Positions 26,701-37,342 of a DNA stretch of 64,000 nucleotides are shown here, one piece after another. The first letter of the stretch is position 1. Each line of letters begins with the position of its first letter. Below the pieces are notes generated by a model that had not been told where the DNA came from, ran no database searches, and saw only the letters and a program-made list of their open reading frames with translations. Source of the stretch: Ciona savignyi (taxonomy: Eukaryota > Chordata > Ascidiacea > Phlebobranchia > Cionidae); assembly GCA_000149265.1 (NCBI GenBank), contig CH001517.1, forward strand, positions 413,376 through 477,375. Reading direction: 5' to 3'. A program made the translations under genes and the position numbers.

Positions 26701-28236
26701 CACCAGAGGAATAGAAAAGAGGTATACATCCCGGTTTATCACGCTCCACAATTACACATTAGCCAGACATTACTATAACGCACGACATCTTCTTGTTAGA
26801 AATATTCTACTAGAAAATATTTTACGGATGCAGATGTGAAAGCTTTGTTTAACTTATTTCAACTTTTCATGTGAACGGAATAAGACATAAATCTTATTCG
26901 GGCAGTGAAAATCAACTCAAATAAATATAGAAATGCAGAAACAAAACGTAAAAACCGTGATAACGATGGGCCAATTGTTGATAGATGGTCTGGGAACCTG
27001 GGGATTTACAAAGCTTGGCTTTCGGAAACATAATAGTGTAAGGCCTCAACTATTTTATTACAAAGAGTGATGGCCATTGTTTAAGTTTACTACTTGTAAA
27101 TAACATCATCATACCATTCCATAAAGATCTATCACAAAACTGCCAATCGTATTGAAAGGCATCGTAAGAGGAGATGATGCAGCAAAAGCTATTGAAGCCG
27201 GGGTCGATGGAATTATTGTGTCTAGTCATGGAGGTCGACAACTAGATGGCGTACCTGCGCCCGTAATTATTGGTCTTTTTTAAACAAATATTGTTTCTAT
27301 ATGGTCGAGTAGCCAAATGATTTACGCGACCGATACAAATACCCATTTTATACAAAATAAGATTATGGTGATGAGCACACGGTTTTCAAACCTCGCGGGG
27401 TAAAAGTAAAATATACATATTGGTTTTGTTTGTTTTTCAATTTTTTTTCTGATCGCATTTTCATCACAAATTTAGACTTGATTAAAGTTTTAGACGTATG
27501 TGCAGCCAGTTGTTGGTGCTTTAACTCTTTCAGACTTTTCCTACAATTCGACCGACATTTTTTTAAATTTAAAGTGTGTGCAATGTACGATCAGATAACA
27601 TGGAAAGTTAAGCCAAAAGGGGTTTAACATAGTGGTAAACAACTAGTCAACAATAAGTGTTGCGATGGACATAATAATTAACTAACATGAATGATATTTT
27701 ATTTAATCATTACCCTCACCACTAACCAAAAGCTCCTTTCACTTGCAGTTAGATGCGCTGGTGGAGATAGTCGATGAAGTTAGAGGAAGAATCCCTGTTT
27801 TCATGGACGGAGGAGTCCGATGTGGGGAAGATGTCGTCAAAGCAATTGCTCTTGGAGCTCGACTTGTATTTCTTGGTCGCGCTTGGCTATGGCCACTTGC
27901 AGTCCAGGTTATTGCAACTTGCATATATGATGGAAGTCTTAAAATTAGTTTGTGAAATCATTTTGATGGAACTGCTTGTGGAGATTCCTACCGACCATAT
28001 TTATTATTGTTAAGCTAAGGTTTGATTTCAGAGATAAAATGACAAATTATTAATATCATAGATATACAGTGCTTGTTTATATATAGCATTGATATATAAC
28101 TTAGTTTGTTTAGGGTGAAGACGGTGTCAATAAAGTGATGGATTTGTTACACGACGAAATACTGGCCACCATGAAGAAATACGGATACCCTAATATACAC
28201 AGCATATCTCGTAATGACATATGTTGGTGCCTTTAA
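23731..28236 (+). CDS. HAO1: 2-hydroxyacid oxidase (HAO/glycolate oxidase family), copy 3
   Basis: A 370-aa FMN-dependent 2-hydroxyacid oxidase. Exons: 23731-23858, 24994-25169, 25824-25944, 26111-26270, 26336-26445, 27127-27262, 27749-27907, 28114-28236 (1113 nt, no internal stop). Exon lengths equal those of copy 2 exactly, but the introns are shorter and unrelated in repeat content, so this is the older branch. Catalytic [17 protein letters not shown] and DGGVR are intact. Both active-site tyrosine positions are Asn (residue 23 in VYYNGAEG and residue 137 in QQINVF). The C-terminus is CWCL with no peroxisomal signal. Intron 1 has a GC donor (CAAAG|GCGAGT) where copies 1 and 2 have GT. It probably encodes an enzyme, with activity uncertain because of the double Tyr loss. 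Confidence 0.85.
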
Positions 28237-28372
28237 CATAGTGGGTATTTACACCAAGAACTTGATTATATCGTTAATCACTGCATTAATCATGGTGGAA
28301 AAGACATTATTTTCTACATTACCGCATATGTCACAATTGTAGAAAGGTTTCACCGCTTTGACCTTCCTTTAA

Positions 28373-28948
28373 AGGGGAACTGAAGTCGATTTGAAGAATA
28401 TCTTAATAAATGGAAAAAATACGCTGATTTTAAAAATCAAATCAGTTTCTTCCAATATTTTTTTGTTAAAGAGTTATGAGCAAATATGCATTTCATTTAA
28501 TGTTAGGGGATTTCCCGTATTACGTCATTGACGTTGTTGAGATTTCGTGCCTATATGCATTGTATACAATCATGTGCCAGTTTAGAGGTGAATTAGTAAC
28601 AGAAGCGCCTGCAGAAGCGTTGTATTTTCGTTTTTATGGAGACTTAGCATAACACTTGTCATATAGCCTTACTGAACCAATGTACATGGTGACAGCTTAC
28701 TTTAAGCGCGGTCATTAAGGCCTGCACGGTCCTGGACCTAAGCTGAATGCTGAGGTATACAGGTCTCTTATTTAAATGACTTTAGAATAATAAGTCTTAG
28801 CCATTTATATCATAAATTATAAAAGTGAAGACAGAACAAGAAAACTAGAACAGAATGCATTAAACTGTAACTGCCAGCAATTTATAGAAATAAACCAGCC
28901 ATCAAGCAAAGGCTAAACTATGCGGTGGGAAAAGCCTATTTCTTTCAT
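28373..28948 (+). repeat. left long terminal inverted repeat
   Basis: A 576-bp arm that pairs with 30080-30659 reversed. The match is high over its whole length, with scattered substitutions, and ends at ...TATTTCTTTCAT. Confidence 0.85.
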
Positions 28949-29229
28949 GGTTTACCTTGGCTGTTTGTATAATGTTTTGCTGTTGTGTATGTGGTGCATT
29001 TAATGTCTGCTGTTATTGACTGAGCATTAGCCTACTGGTTGAGAATACCACTTATTGCATAAACCAGTTAATCCACAGTAGCCGATGTGTAGTCCGACAA
29101 TAAGTACACAGCAAGCACTCAGATACGTAAGTGAAGAATATATATAATAGATCTCTACTTAACTACCCAAATAAGTTAATAAGAATATACCACTTTTCCA
29201 ATTTAGTTCTTTTTATTAGATATTGTAAA

Positions 29230-29649
29230 ATGCCTAAAGTTAAGCCACTGAGAAGGAAGGAAGAGTGATTGGAGCATATTGTTTTGCTCCGGGATGTACA
29301 AATTTCTATTACAGCACACGAAATTCCATTCCACCTGTGCTCTTCCATCGATTTCCTCACAACGACAAAAAAACGGATGAAGCAATGGATACAACAATGC
29401 AAGCGTTCTAAACTACCTGGAAAAAGAACCGCAGTGTGTAGTGCACATATTTGTGACAAGGATTATCATAGTAAAATTGTATTTGACTCCAATGGAGTTG
29501 CCAAGATGATGAAAACAAACCGCTTGGTGAAAAATACAGTTCCAACAATTTTTAATTTTTCTGATTATTATTTTAAACATAGTAATCAACCCAGTACATC
29601 AAGTGCAACTTCAAGAACTTCTTTATCCAAGCAGATAATTGAAAAATAA
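29230..29649 (+). pseudogene. THAP-domain protein of the transposon, frameshifted
   Basis: The C2-CH zinc-finger parts of a THAP DNA-binding domain are all present but in two frames. An ATG at 29230 (MPKVKPLRRKEE) runs into TGA at 29266. YCFAPGC (C-x4-C) and LFHRFPHNDKK read in the +2 frame. KQWIQQCKRSKL and VCSAHICDKDY (C-x2-H) read in the original frame again. The second shift lies at a run of seven A (29367-29373). The frame then ends at 29649 after a Ser-rich tail. THAP domains occur in P-element and Kolobok transposons as DNA-end binders. It is non-functional as it stands, or else an assembly error in the A run plus one other error. Confidence 0.7.
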
Positions 29650-29945
29650 GGGCTTTTAGTAATGCAAGTCCAGTCTGGTGTTATTTTGTGCACAAATGCA
29701 TGTACATTCATGCAGCATAAACATTCTTGCGGTGTGTCCATAAGAATACAGTTTTTGCAACGGCACCAAGTCATGTCAATAGGTAATGTTTCTAAATAAA
29801 CATTTTCTTCTATGGGGCTTGCATCTTCAAAGATACTTTCAGACGTTTTCCGTGGTTCAAACGCATATGACTGAATTTGTGTTGTTTTATTGTGTACAAT
29901 AAAACTTCTTACATCCATGCCAGAATGCTGAAAACTGTCATCCAT
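29586..29945 (-). CDS. transposon-borne cysteine-cluster protein, P2X7 C-terminal (ballast)-like
   Basis: Intact 119-aa frame. Residues 60-78 read WCRCKNCILMDTPQECLCC and residues 93-111 read TCITKSPYFSIICLDKEVL. This is the order and spacing I associate with the zinc-coordinating domain found at the C-terminus of P2X7 receptors and in many invertebrate transposon-linked proteins (W-C-x-C-x2-C, T-x2-E-C, CC, then C-I-T-x-H/S, CL-x2-x-VL). The residues before it are acidic and low in structure. The frame converges on the THAP gene and overlaps its 3' end by 64 bp. It ends soon after the last motif, so the domain may be clipped. Upstream, TTTCTAG at about 29980 could serve as a splice acceptor. 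The family call comes from pattern memory and needs a profile search. A role in DNA or zinc binding is inference. Confidence 0.6.
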   Translation of the reverse strand: MDDSFQHSGMDVRSFIVHNKTTQIQSYAFEPRKTSESIFEDASPIEENVYLETLPIDMTWCRCKNCILMDTPQECLCCMNVHAFVHKITPDWTCITKSPYFSIICLDKEVLEVALDVLG

Positions 29946-30079
29946 TTTAGTGTTACAACATTAACTTAAATTTACTCTAGAAATGAAGAAAACAAACTCT
30001 CAGTTTGTAGTCTAGGGGTTGATAATAACATTGCTAGTCTACGTTGCAGATTATAGCTATATATTGAAAAGCAACAATA

Positions 30080-30659
30080 ATGAAAGAAATATGCTGTTCC
30101 CACCGCATAGTCTGATCTTTGATTGATGGCTGGTCTATTTCTATAAATTACTGGCAGTTACAGTTTACTGCCTTCTGTTCTAGTTTTCTTGTTCTGTCTT
30201 CACTTCTATAATTTATGATATAAATTGCTAAGACTTATTATTCTCAAGTCATTTAAATACGAGATCTGTAAACCTCAGCATTCAGCTTAGGTCCAGGACC
30301 ATGCAGGCCTTAATGACCGCGCTTAAAGTAAGCTGTCACCATGTACACTGGTTCAGTAAGGCTATATGACAAGTGTTATGCTAAGTCTCCATAAAAAAAC
30401 GAAAATACAACGCTCCTGCAGGCGCTTCTGTTACTAATTCACCTCTAAATTGGCACATGATTGTATACAACGCATATTGGCACGAAATCTCAACAACGTC
30501 AATGACGTAATACGGGAAATCCCCTAACATAAAATGAAATGCATATTTGCTCATAACTCTTTAACAAAAAAATATTGGAAAAAACTGATTTGATTTTTGA
30601 AATCAGCGTATTTTTTTTCCATTTATTAAGATATTCTTAAAATTGACTTCAGTTCCCCT
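30080..30659 (-). repeat. right long terminal inverted repeat
   Basis: A 580-bp arm complementary to 28373-28948, starting ATGAAAGAAATA and ending CTTCAGTTCCCCT next to TTAA. Confidence 0.85.
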
Positions 30660-30663
30660 TTAA

Positions 30664-33399
30664 AGATTGTATTGTACTTCAGATCGCAATTTATTGCGCA
30701 CCGACATGTGTTATACTAAAATAATTAAACATTTCTATCTTTACCCTTAAAATGTTTTACGTTAAATAAATGTAGTTGGTAATTACTTATTGGTTCAGAT
30801 TCTGCAGATAAGCATAATACTTTACATTTCATACAAAAATAAGGATTGAGCTTGATTTGACAATCAGAAGAACGTTAATTTTGTACTTGCAAGAAAAAAC
30901 AATAAAAAGCAGGCTATGTAACATAGCCTAAAAGTTTGGTATGATGGAACTTCAAAGCGCACAAACACATAGTGCCGAATCAGAGTTTTAAATAAAAGTG
31001 GATTTTAATTGTAAATGGTAAATCTGTTAAGGTTACTGAATGACTATATACCTTTAAGCGTTGTTGACTGTTTCATTTTTATATTGACCGAGCATACGTG
31101 AGATAAAAATAGTAACTGCGCCCTCGAAAGCCGAAGCCGCACTAAATTGGAGGGAACGAGATAAAGGGAGGATTCTTTTTTGTCAGCGTACCTGCCTTCG
31201 CCAAGAATTGCTGCACTGTGGGTCGTTAGAAGTTCCCAGCGCGATTGTAATAAGTTTAAACGCGCACAACACTTTCGTTCGGCTGTTTAATAAGCGGTTT
31301 TCTCTAAACGAAAAAAATACAATCAATATAGCGTCAGGAATATTAATGAACAGTAGAAGTAACGAAACGCTGCTTAACAACTGATTATCGCTGCATTTAT
31401 GACGATTTAGTAAATTAAATCAATCACATTCAGTAACAAGAATTTCAGTTAAACGTTTACTACTTCGGTACAATAACACGAGGCAGTAAGATAAATTAGG
31501 CAAGTTATTTATGACGTAACAAACAACGTTGAAATATTGGGATCGCCAGGTCTAGCAACAGGGGCAAACAATGGATGTCACTCAAAACAAAATCTAAACA
31601 TCAAACGACGTGAACACAATACGACACAGATGTCACAGGAGGAAGGAGGAAAGTTGTTGGACCTGAATACAAATATTAGTGTATACCAAATACCAAGGTA
31701 CAAATTTAAAGGATATTTTTGGTATTTCCAAGTTTGTCATTTTCGCACAAGTTTTTTACGTTTTTCTCCGAACTGAAACAAGCTTTGCATGGCAAATTCA
31801 ATAAATGGCTTTTCATACAATGAGTGTTCTTCAATTAGATTCTCTATGAAAACCATATTTGCAGGGATTTTTAAATGGTTAATTACAATTTTAAACTGTA
31901 AGTTTGCTTTTTTTACTGGCACTAACAGTGAAACAAAATTTAGCGAATTTTAGTACAATAATTGTAAAACGACCCTAAAAAATAGGTTAACTTCTATGCA
32001 ACCAGTTTTTTATCAGTATGCCATACATAAAGAGTCATTCTAGCCCGAATATGAATTTAGAACATATTTTATAGTTACAATTGTAGATTATTATTGGACC
32101 ACAACTGGCTTTTCATCCTATATCTTACACACACTGTTATTGTTAAGGTTTAGCGCCGACAACTGGTACAACACACAAGAGTTGTTTATTGGTCGGCGAT
32201 CTAAAGTTAATGTCGAGAGAAATGAAAGGCACAGTAAACGTAGGAAAAGGCAACACGTGATAAATTATACGGTTGATCACACAACTAGTCATGTGTGTAG
32301 AATCAGGTGCTTTAGTGGTCGGTTGGCGTGCTTATACCTTGCACTGAACCTGCCCTGAGTTCTCCAACTACGTAGACTCCGAATTGACTCCGTCTCGGAA
32401 AGTTTCTTTACTGTATCTTACGAACTAATACAGTTAAACTGATTGACTGGACATGCCCGGAGCCAAGCTCCAAGCAGGCAGTTTATTTTGGTCCTTATTC
32501 CAAAACGCGATTTCGATACTAATATAATACAATGAGTTTATACACACAACGCTTGTATGGCACAATGTGTGGGAAAGATCATATAGGAAATGTTGAAAAT
32601 AATAGCGCGTTGGCACGCAGAAAAAAATGACTCGACCTCCAATATCCAGCTTAAACGTTTTTGAAGGCATAAAGGCACGCCAAAGTAAAACTTCCCTTAG
32701 TTGTATGAGCTCATAGTATGTCCTATTACTGCACTAAATAGCAACGTTAAGAGGCTAAAATACCACGAAACGCATTAAAAATGAACAAACAACAGTATTC
32801 GGCAATGGCTTTTCTGCCATGTTCTCATGCGTGACGGTGCAGAAACTCGTTTGGGAGTTTACAACGGGAAATCATTCAAGCGTGAAAAAGTTATATTATT
32901 CTTTTTATAATCATTGATCCGATTTAATAAAACGACGAAATACGTAAAACATACAAAATGTTTAATCAACTAGAAATTGCAAAATACGCTAAAAGTGTCA
33001 AACACGGCTTATCAAACATTACTTTTTAAAACCCATTTTGACTTTACGCCATACGTTACTGCATGCAGAAACGATCGGTTCCCTGTTTACTTAATCACTC
33101 TTTGTATAACTCATACAAACTGTAAAATATTTCTGAAAAAAGAAAACTAATGGGTTTCCGAGTAACCTATCCAAACTTAATATCTATTTATATTGAAGAA
33201 ATTTATTAACATTGGTATATAACAGTAACTAAACTTATACGTGATAACGATTAAAATGGGTATTGGGCGCCTGCTTAGTTTAAATTAAAATTATTTATCC
33301 ATTTATGCCGGTATTAAGTAGTCGACTGTTCATATACATACTATAGCAACAAAGTATTGTTTAAATTGTTCATTTTATTGTTGCTGGCTTAACAGGGTA
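30664..33399. other. spacer without a recognised gene
   Basis: The first bases continue the HAO 3' flank (CAAATTGT-like and ATTTCAG-like blocks seen after copies 1 and 2). The rest is AT-rich. The only protein-like stretch is a minus-strand frame at 31737-31922. Its C-terminal part (31737-31894) follows a TTACAG acceptor and ends in a basic tail (QFGEKRKKLVRK). I do not recognise it. Confidence 0.5.
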
Positions 33400-33403
33400 C
33401 ACT

Positions 33404-33907
33404 TATAGCACCCCTGCTTTTTCTTATTAATCTTGGTCGCGAATTGCTATTGTAGGGGCAGGCGCATTCGGCTGCTGCTAGTCGCTTAGCCGAAAGTTCA
33501 CCTTAGGCTGTCTTCCTCGTCGCAGTCGTCGGTGGCTATAATACTGAGTTCTGATAATGACTACATACATAGATCACAATGCAACTTCTTGTTTTTATTC
33601 AGCATTTCTGTAAATTAGTTCATTCTGCTAGTTGTTTTTTTTTTGTTCATAAAAGCACAACAATATATAGGCCTACCAAATAAATATAGGTCACGGGGAA
33701 AGATAAGGTGTGGACGGCTATTTTAAGTATAGGAAATGGGTCGCGTTTGTAATAAAATCAGCGGACATTGCACCAACTAAACTTACTGCAATGGGTCGTA
33801 AATACGACGCAAATAGTTTTCCAGTAATTTACACTTTAACATAGAACATAAGCAAAAATGATATAAAATCGAATAATGATCACAAATCGAACCAGCGATT
33901 TACCACA
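33404..33907 (-). repeat. 3' LTR
   Basis: A 504-bp direct repeat of the 5' LTR. Differences include small indels (for example GGCC in the TATATAGGCCTACC segment and a longer T run), so the insertion is not brand new. Confidence 0.85.
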
Positions 33908-34745
33908 ACATCTCCTTTTTTCGGGTTTTCTTAAACAAGCTCCATGTATTTTCGTTGTGGTGGGTGAAATTCGATGGTGAGAAACAGATTCTTCGTTAGC
34001 TGTCACAACGACACGTAGCAAAGAGTAGAACCTGCAGAAACTGAAAGAATATGTTTGGCCAATCACACTCGATCACACAACCATGCATAACAAACTGGTG
34101 AATTGTATGTGAGTGTGTGTATAGCTGTTGTGTAGTTTTAATCGAAATTGTGCCATCTCACAATTAAGGCAGCAACGCAGCGAATTGTATCACATGACCC
34201 CATGGAGCCATACTTTCGCCAACCAAGTAAGTAAAATCGGAACCATATATATTCGCTGATAAGCGTAAGAGTCAAAAAAATAAACAGCCTCGCAGTGCGA
34301 TAGGGCGACAAACATAGACATGAAGGTGGCGAAAGATAATAACGATCAATATTAGACACGTTAAAGATCAGTGACACATAACGCAGCGCTACTACAAATT
34401 ATGAACTAACTATATGGCATTATCGTCCGCATCAAACTTGGCACAGTACAGGTTCTACATACAGAATGTGACTCGACGTGAAATTGGCGGTGGCGTCGTT
34501 ACTCGTTGTGGAACAGGTGAAGGATACGTAACGCGTGTGGCAATAGGTGGTGTTAGGCGATTCGTTGTGGGCAGTACGGTCTCTTATATTTTATCTTTAA
34601 TTGGAACCGACAGTTTGCAAACGGGAAAAAGAGCCGTAGCTAATTTATTAAGTTCTGCGGTGTTTGTAAAAACGGACTTAACTAAATGAAACGACTCCGG
34701 GGCATTCGACGCACTCAGACGGCAAGTCTCAACATTTTCTTTAAT

Positions 34746-35606
34746 TTAAGACAAAGCGAAAGATTTATCTTTTGAAACAGAAAACTTTGGGATATAAGGA
34801 ACTACATTGGACAGCGAAGGGCGAAAACTGGCGTTGTGATTACGGGCACGTCTGCCATATACAAAAGATAGGCTGCGCTTGCTTTGGAGACGTATGTCAG
34901 AGACGCGTTTATACGTAGAAACTCTGACGAGGCGACAATTTTGCGCATCTACTTTAAAACCAAAATACTGCAAGAAATCTCTACCAATTACGGGATGCAG
35001 TACATTTCCAACGCGAAAACTCCAACGAAATTTACCTACGCCCATAAAAGTAATAAAAACATTTTCTTTACCAGTCACTTTGATATTAGTGTCATTCAAC
35101 GTAGATGAACAATTTCTGGAATTAAATAATGACTTAACATCATCCATTGGAGGTAGAACTAAACATTCTTCACTTTCATCTACCAAATAGCGCTTACCAG
35201 TCTTATAGTCAGCGACAAACAATGACCTGGGAGGAGCGGATTTCGACACTCGTTTTGAAAACCTTCTATTAAAGCGTTCACGCTTACGATTTTTTAACTT
35301 TCGGACTTGCCGACGACCATGTACGCTAAAACGACAACGAAAACATAATTTAAACGGCGCGTCAATTTTAACTTTACATGACAGACAAGAATTAGACATA
35401 GAAGCGCCTGATTTACTCTTTAGTTGGTTGCTGTATGGACGTATAGGGGGGTCATATGGCAAAATATCGCAAGCGCTACTAACCTTTTTATGATCCGGTG
35501 TCCTGGGAAGTAAAACTTGTGTTGATGTGTTCCTTCTGTTTGCAAACCTGTGAAATGTCACACCGTTATTTTGCATAATCGTAATCTCGAGGTATATATC
35601 GACCAA
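34746..35606 (-). pseudogene. gag-protease fragment of the LTR element
   Basis: Open 286-aa frame. Residues 74-91 hold a C-x2-C...C-x2-C pair where a nucleocapsid finger would be expected, followed by a very basic stretch (97-125). From 127 (PRSLFVADYKTGKRYLVDES) the pattern is that of a Ty3/gypsy aspartic protease, ending IGRDFLQYFGFKVD at 207-220. The catalytic D-T/S-G triplet is D143-E-S here, so protease activity is unlikely. Downstream pol is missing. It is a remnant of an old mobile element, not a host gene. Confidence 0.65.
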
Positions 35607-36008
35607 CTAATGTCTTCCACTAACTTTTGCAAGCAAATCAAAGTTGCTAGGTGGCTTTGGATTGCTATACGATATATATATATATTAAAAAATAAAAATA
35701 AAAAATACAGTCTTGGTCGTAGATAGATTTTTTTCCTCTTCGAGATTCCAACGGCGAATCTTGAACTTCCCCTGCAGACTTTGGTGGAAACTTCTCTTGA
35801 TAATATCGATTTCCGTCGACGTCTTTGTGTAATCGGGGAATTTCCTGTAACCATTGATAGAGCTTCTTCGTTTGTTGTCAGTCCGAAGATGCTTTAGGCG
35901 GTTTCTTTTTCTAAAATCGATATGGTCGGTTTCTTAAATTTTCCTTGTAATTGGGCCACACACTCCTCTCGAGAAAGTTGCGCGTTGAAATCACGGCGGG
36001 ATCAACAA

Positions 36009-36499
36009 TATAGCACCCCTGCTTTTTCTTATTAATCTTGGTCGCGAATTGCTATTGTAGGGGCAGGCGCATTCGGCTGCTGCTAGTCGCTTAGCCGAAA
36101 GTTCACCTTAGGCTGTCTTCCTCGTCGCAGTCGTCGGTGGCTAATACTGAGTTCTGATAATGACTACATACATAGATCACACTGCAACTTCTTGTTTTTA
36201 TTCAGCATTTCTGTAAATTAGTTCATTCTGCTGGTTGTTTTTTTGTTCATAAAAGCACGACAATATATACCAAATAAATATAGGTCACGGGGAAAGATAA
36301 GGTGTGGACGGCTATTTTAAGTATAGGAAATGGGTCGTTTGTAATAAAATCAGCGGACATTGCACCAACTAAACTTACTGCAATGGGTCGTAAATACGAC
36401 GCAAATAGTTTTCCAGTAATTCACACTTTAACATAGCACATAAGCAAAAATGATATAAAATCGAATAATGATCACAAATCGAACCAGCGATTCACCACA
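36009..36499 (-). repeat. 5' LTR
   Basis: A 491-bp partner of 33404-33907; outer end TGTGGTGAATCG on -, inner end GGGGTGCTATA. Confidence 0.85.
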
Positions 36500-36503
36500 C
36501 ACT

Positions 36504-37342
36504 CATATAATTTTATTTTTTTCTTTATTTACCAAATTACAATTTTATTTTAAGTAAATGGACACTCACAGAATATCGGCTGTTTTAAAGACTAACTAAA
36601 GTCGAAAATTCGCAAAACGGCATCATGCTTATATTTTGTGTCTCCGGGGAATTTACCTCGCACAATTTACTAAGAAAATAGTAGGCCTACTTCGTATCTA
36701 AAGCATAATAGCACACTTATCTAGAAGATTTAACCCGATTCGTCATGTCATTCCCGTATTGCAACTTTAATTTTTTTTACGAATTTAAAGCAATTATTGT
36801 TAAAAATAGGCCTCTTTTTTCCATTTTGGATTACTTAAAGTTTCAACCTGATTGGATAACCCGTTCATACAAATGAGTTGGCGACATGACATGCCTGACA
36901 GGAGCGTGACGTATAAAATAAAACTCAAAAAGTAAACTCAAAAATTGCTCATTTGGGAATCAAAGCGAAACCATAATTAACAAAACACCTCATGTTTCCA
37001 TGTTCCTTTGGCTTGACCAAATAATAGATCATATAACGAGAAGTCTAATTTATTACAAAAATTACACTTGGTTAAAAACGGTTTAATGTTGATATATATA
37101 ATATACATATATATTGTATATACAAAAACACAGGCGATAATTCCATATTTAACATTATTATATAGTAAACATTAATATGGTTAATAAATGAAGACTTGTT
37201 GCATTAAGTGCATCATAATTCTGTGGAAATGTTATGGTCAAAAAGATAACAAACACAGAGATTTAAAAATTTGTATTAATATTATAGAATTTTAAATGGA
37301 AATTTTCGCTCTTGTGAAGACTATTCCGATTTTTTTATGCAT
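36504..37342. other. left part of duplicated unit A with satellite debris
   Basis: 36640-36900 holds a decayed piece of the ~333-bp repeat (CTCCGGGGAATTTACC, then GACATGACATGCCTGACAG). From about 36832 the sequence matches unit B (44345 on), so this is the duplication's left edge. A TATATA-rich patch lies at 37090-37125. No gene is seen. Confidence 0.5.

Larger units (their letters stand above)
28373..30659. mobile_element. Kolobok/T2-like DNA transposon with long inverted repeats
   Basis: A 2287-bp element with AGGGGAACTGAAGTC at both ends in inverse orientation, directly flanked by TTAA on each side (28369-28372 and 30660-30663). TTAA plus AGGRR ends is the signature of T2/Kolobok elements. 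The inverted repeats are unusually long (28373-28948 and 30080-30659). The core has a THAP-domain remnant on + and a cysteine-rich ORF on -. I see no DDE transposase, so it is probably non-autonomous. It lies 136 bp after the HAO copy 3 stop, inside sequence that is uninterrupted after copies 1 and 2. Confidence 0.85.
33404..36499 (-). mobile_element. Ty3/gypsy-type LTR retrotransposon, internally deleted
   Basis: Two direct repeats (33404-33907 and 36009-36499) enclose 2.1 kb. The 4-bp flanks CACT (33400-33403 and 36500-36503) match as a target duplication. Read on -, the 5' LTR is the right one and starts TGTGGTGAATCG. A primer-site-like stretch (TTGTTGATCCCGCCGTGA) follows it at 36008-35991. 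A purine tract (CGAAAAAAGGAGATG) precedes the 3' LTR. Only a gag/protease fragment remains, and I find no reverse transcriptase or integrase. Confidence 0.85.

Noticed and set aside
27739..27924. 61-codon minus-strand frame
   Set aside because: Exact antisense of HAO copy 3 exon 7.
29163..29459. Minus-strand frames opposite the THAP remnant
   Set aside because: Shadows of the THAP reading frame; no independent motif.
34414..34689. 91-codon + frame inside the LTR element
   Set aside because: Antisense to the element, with no family pattern. Probably chance in low-stop sequence.
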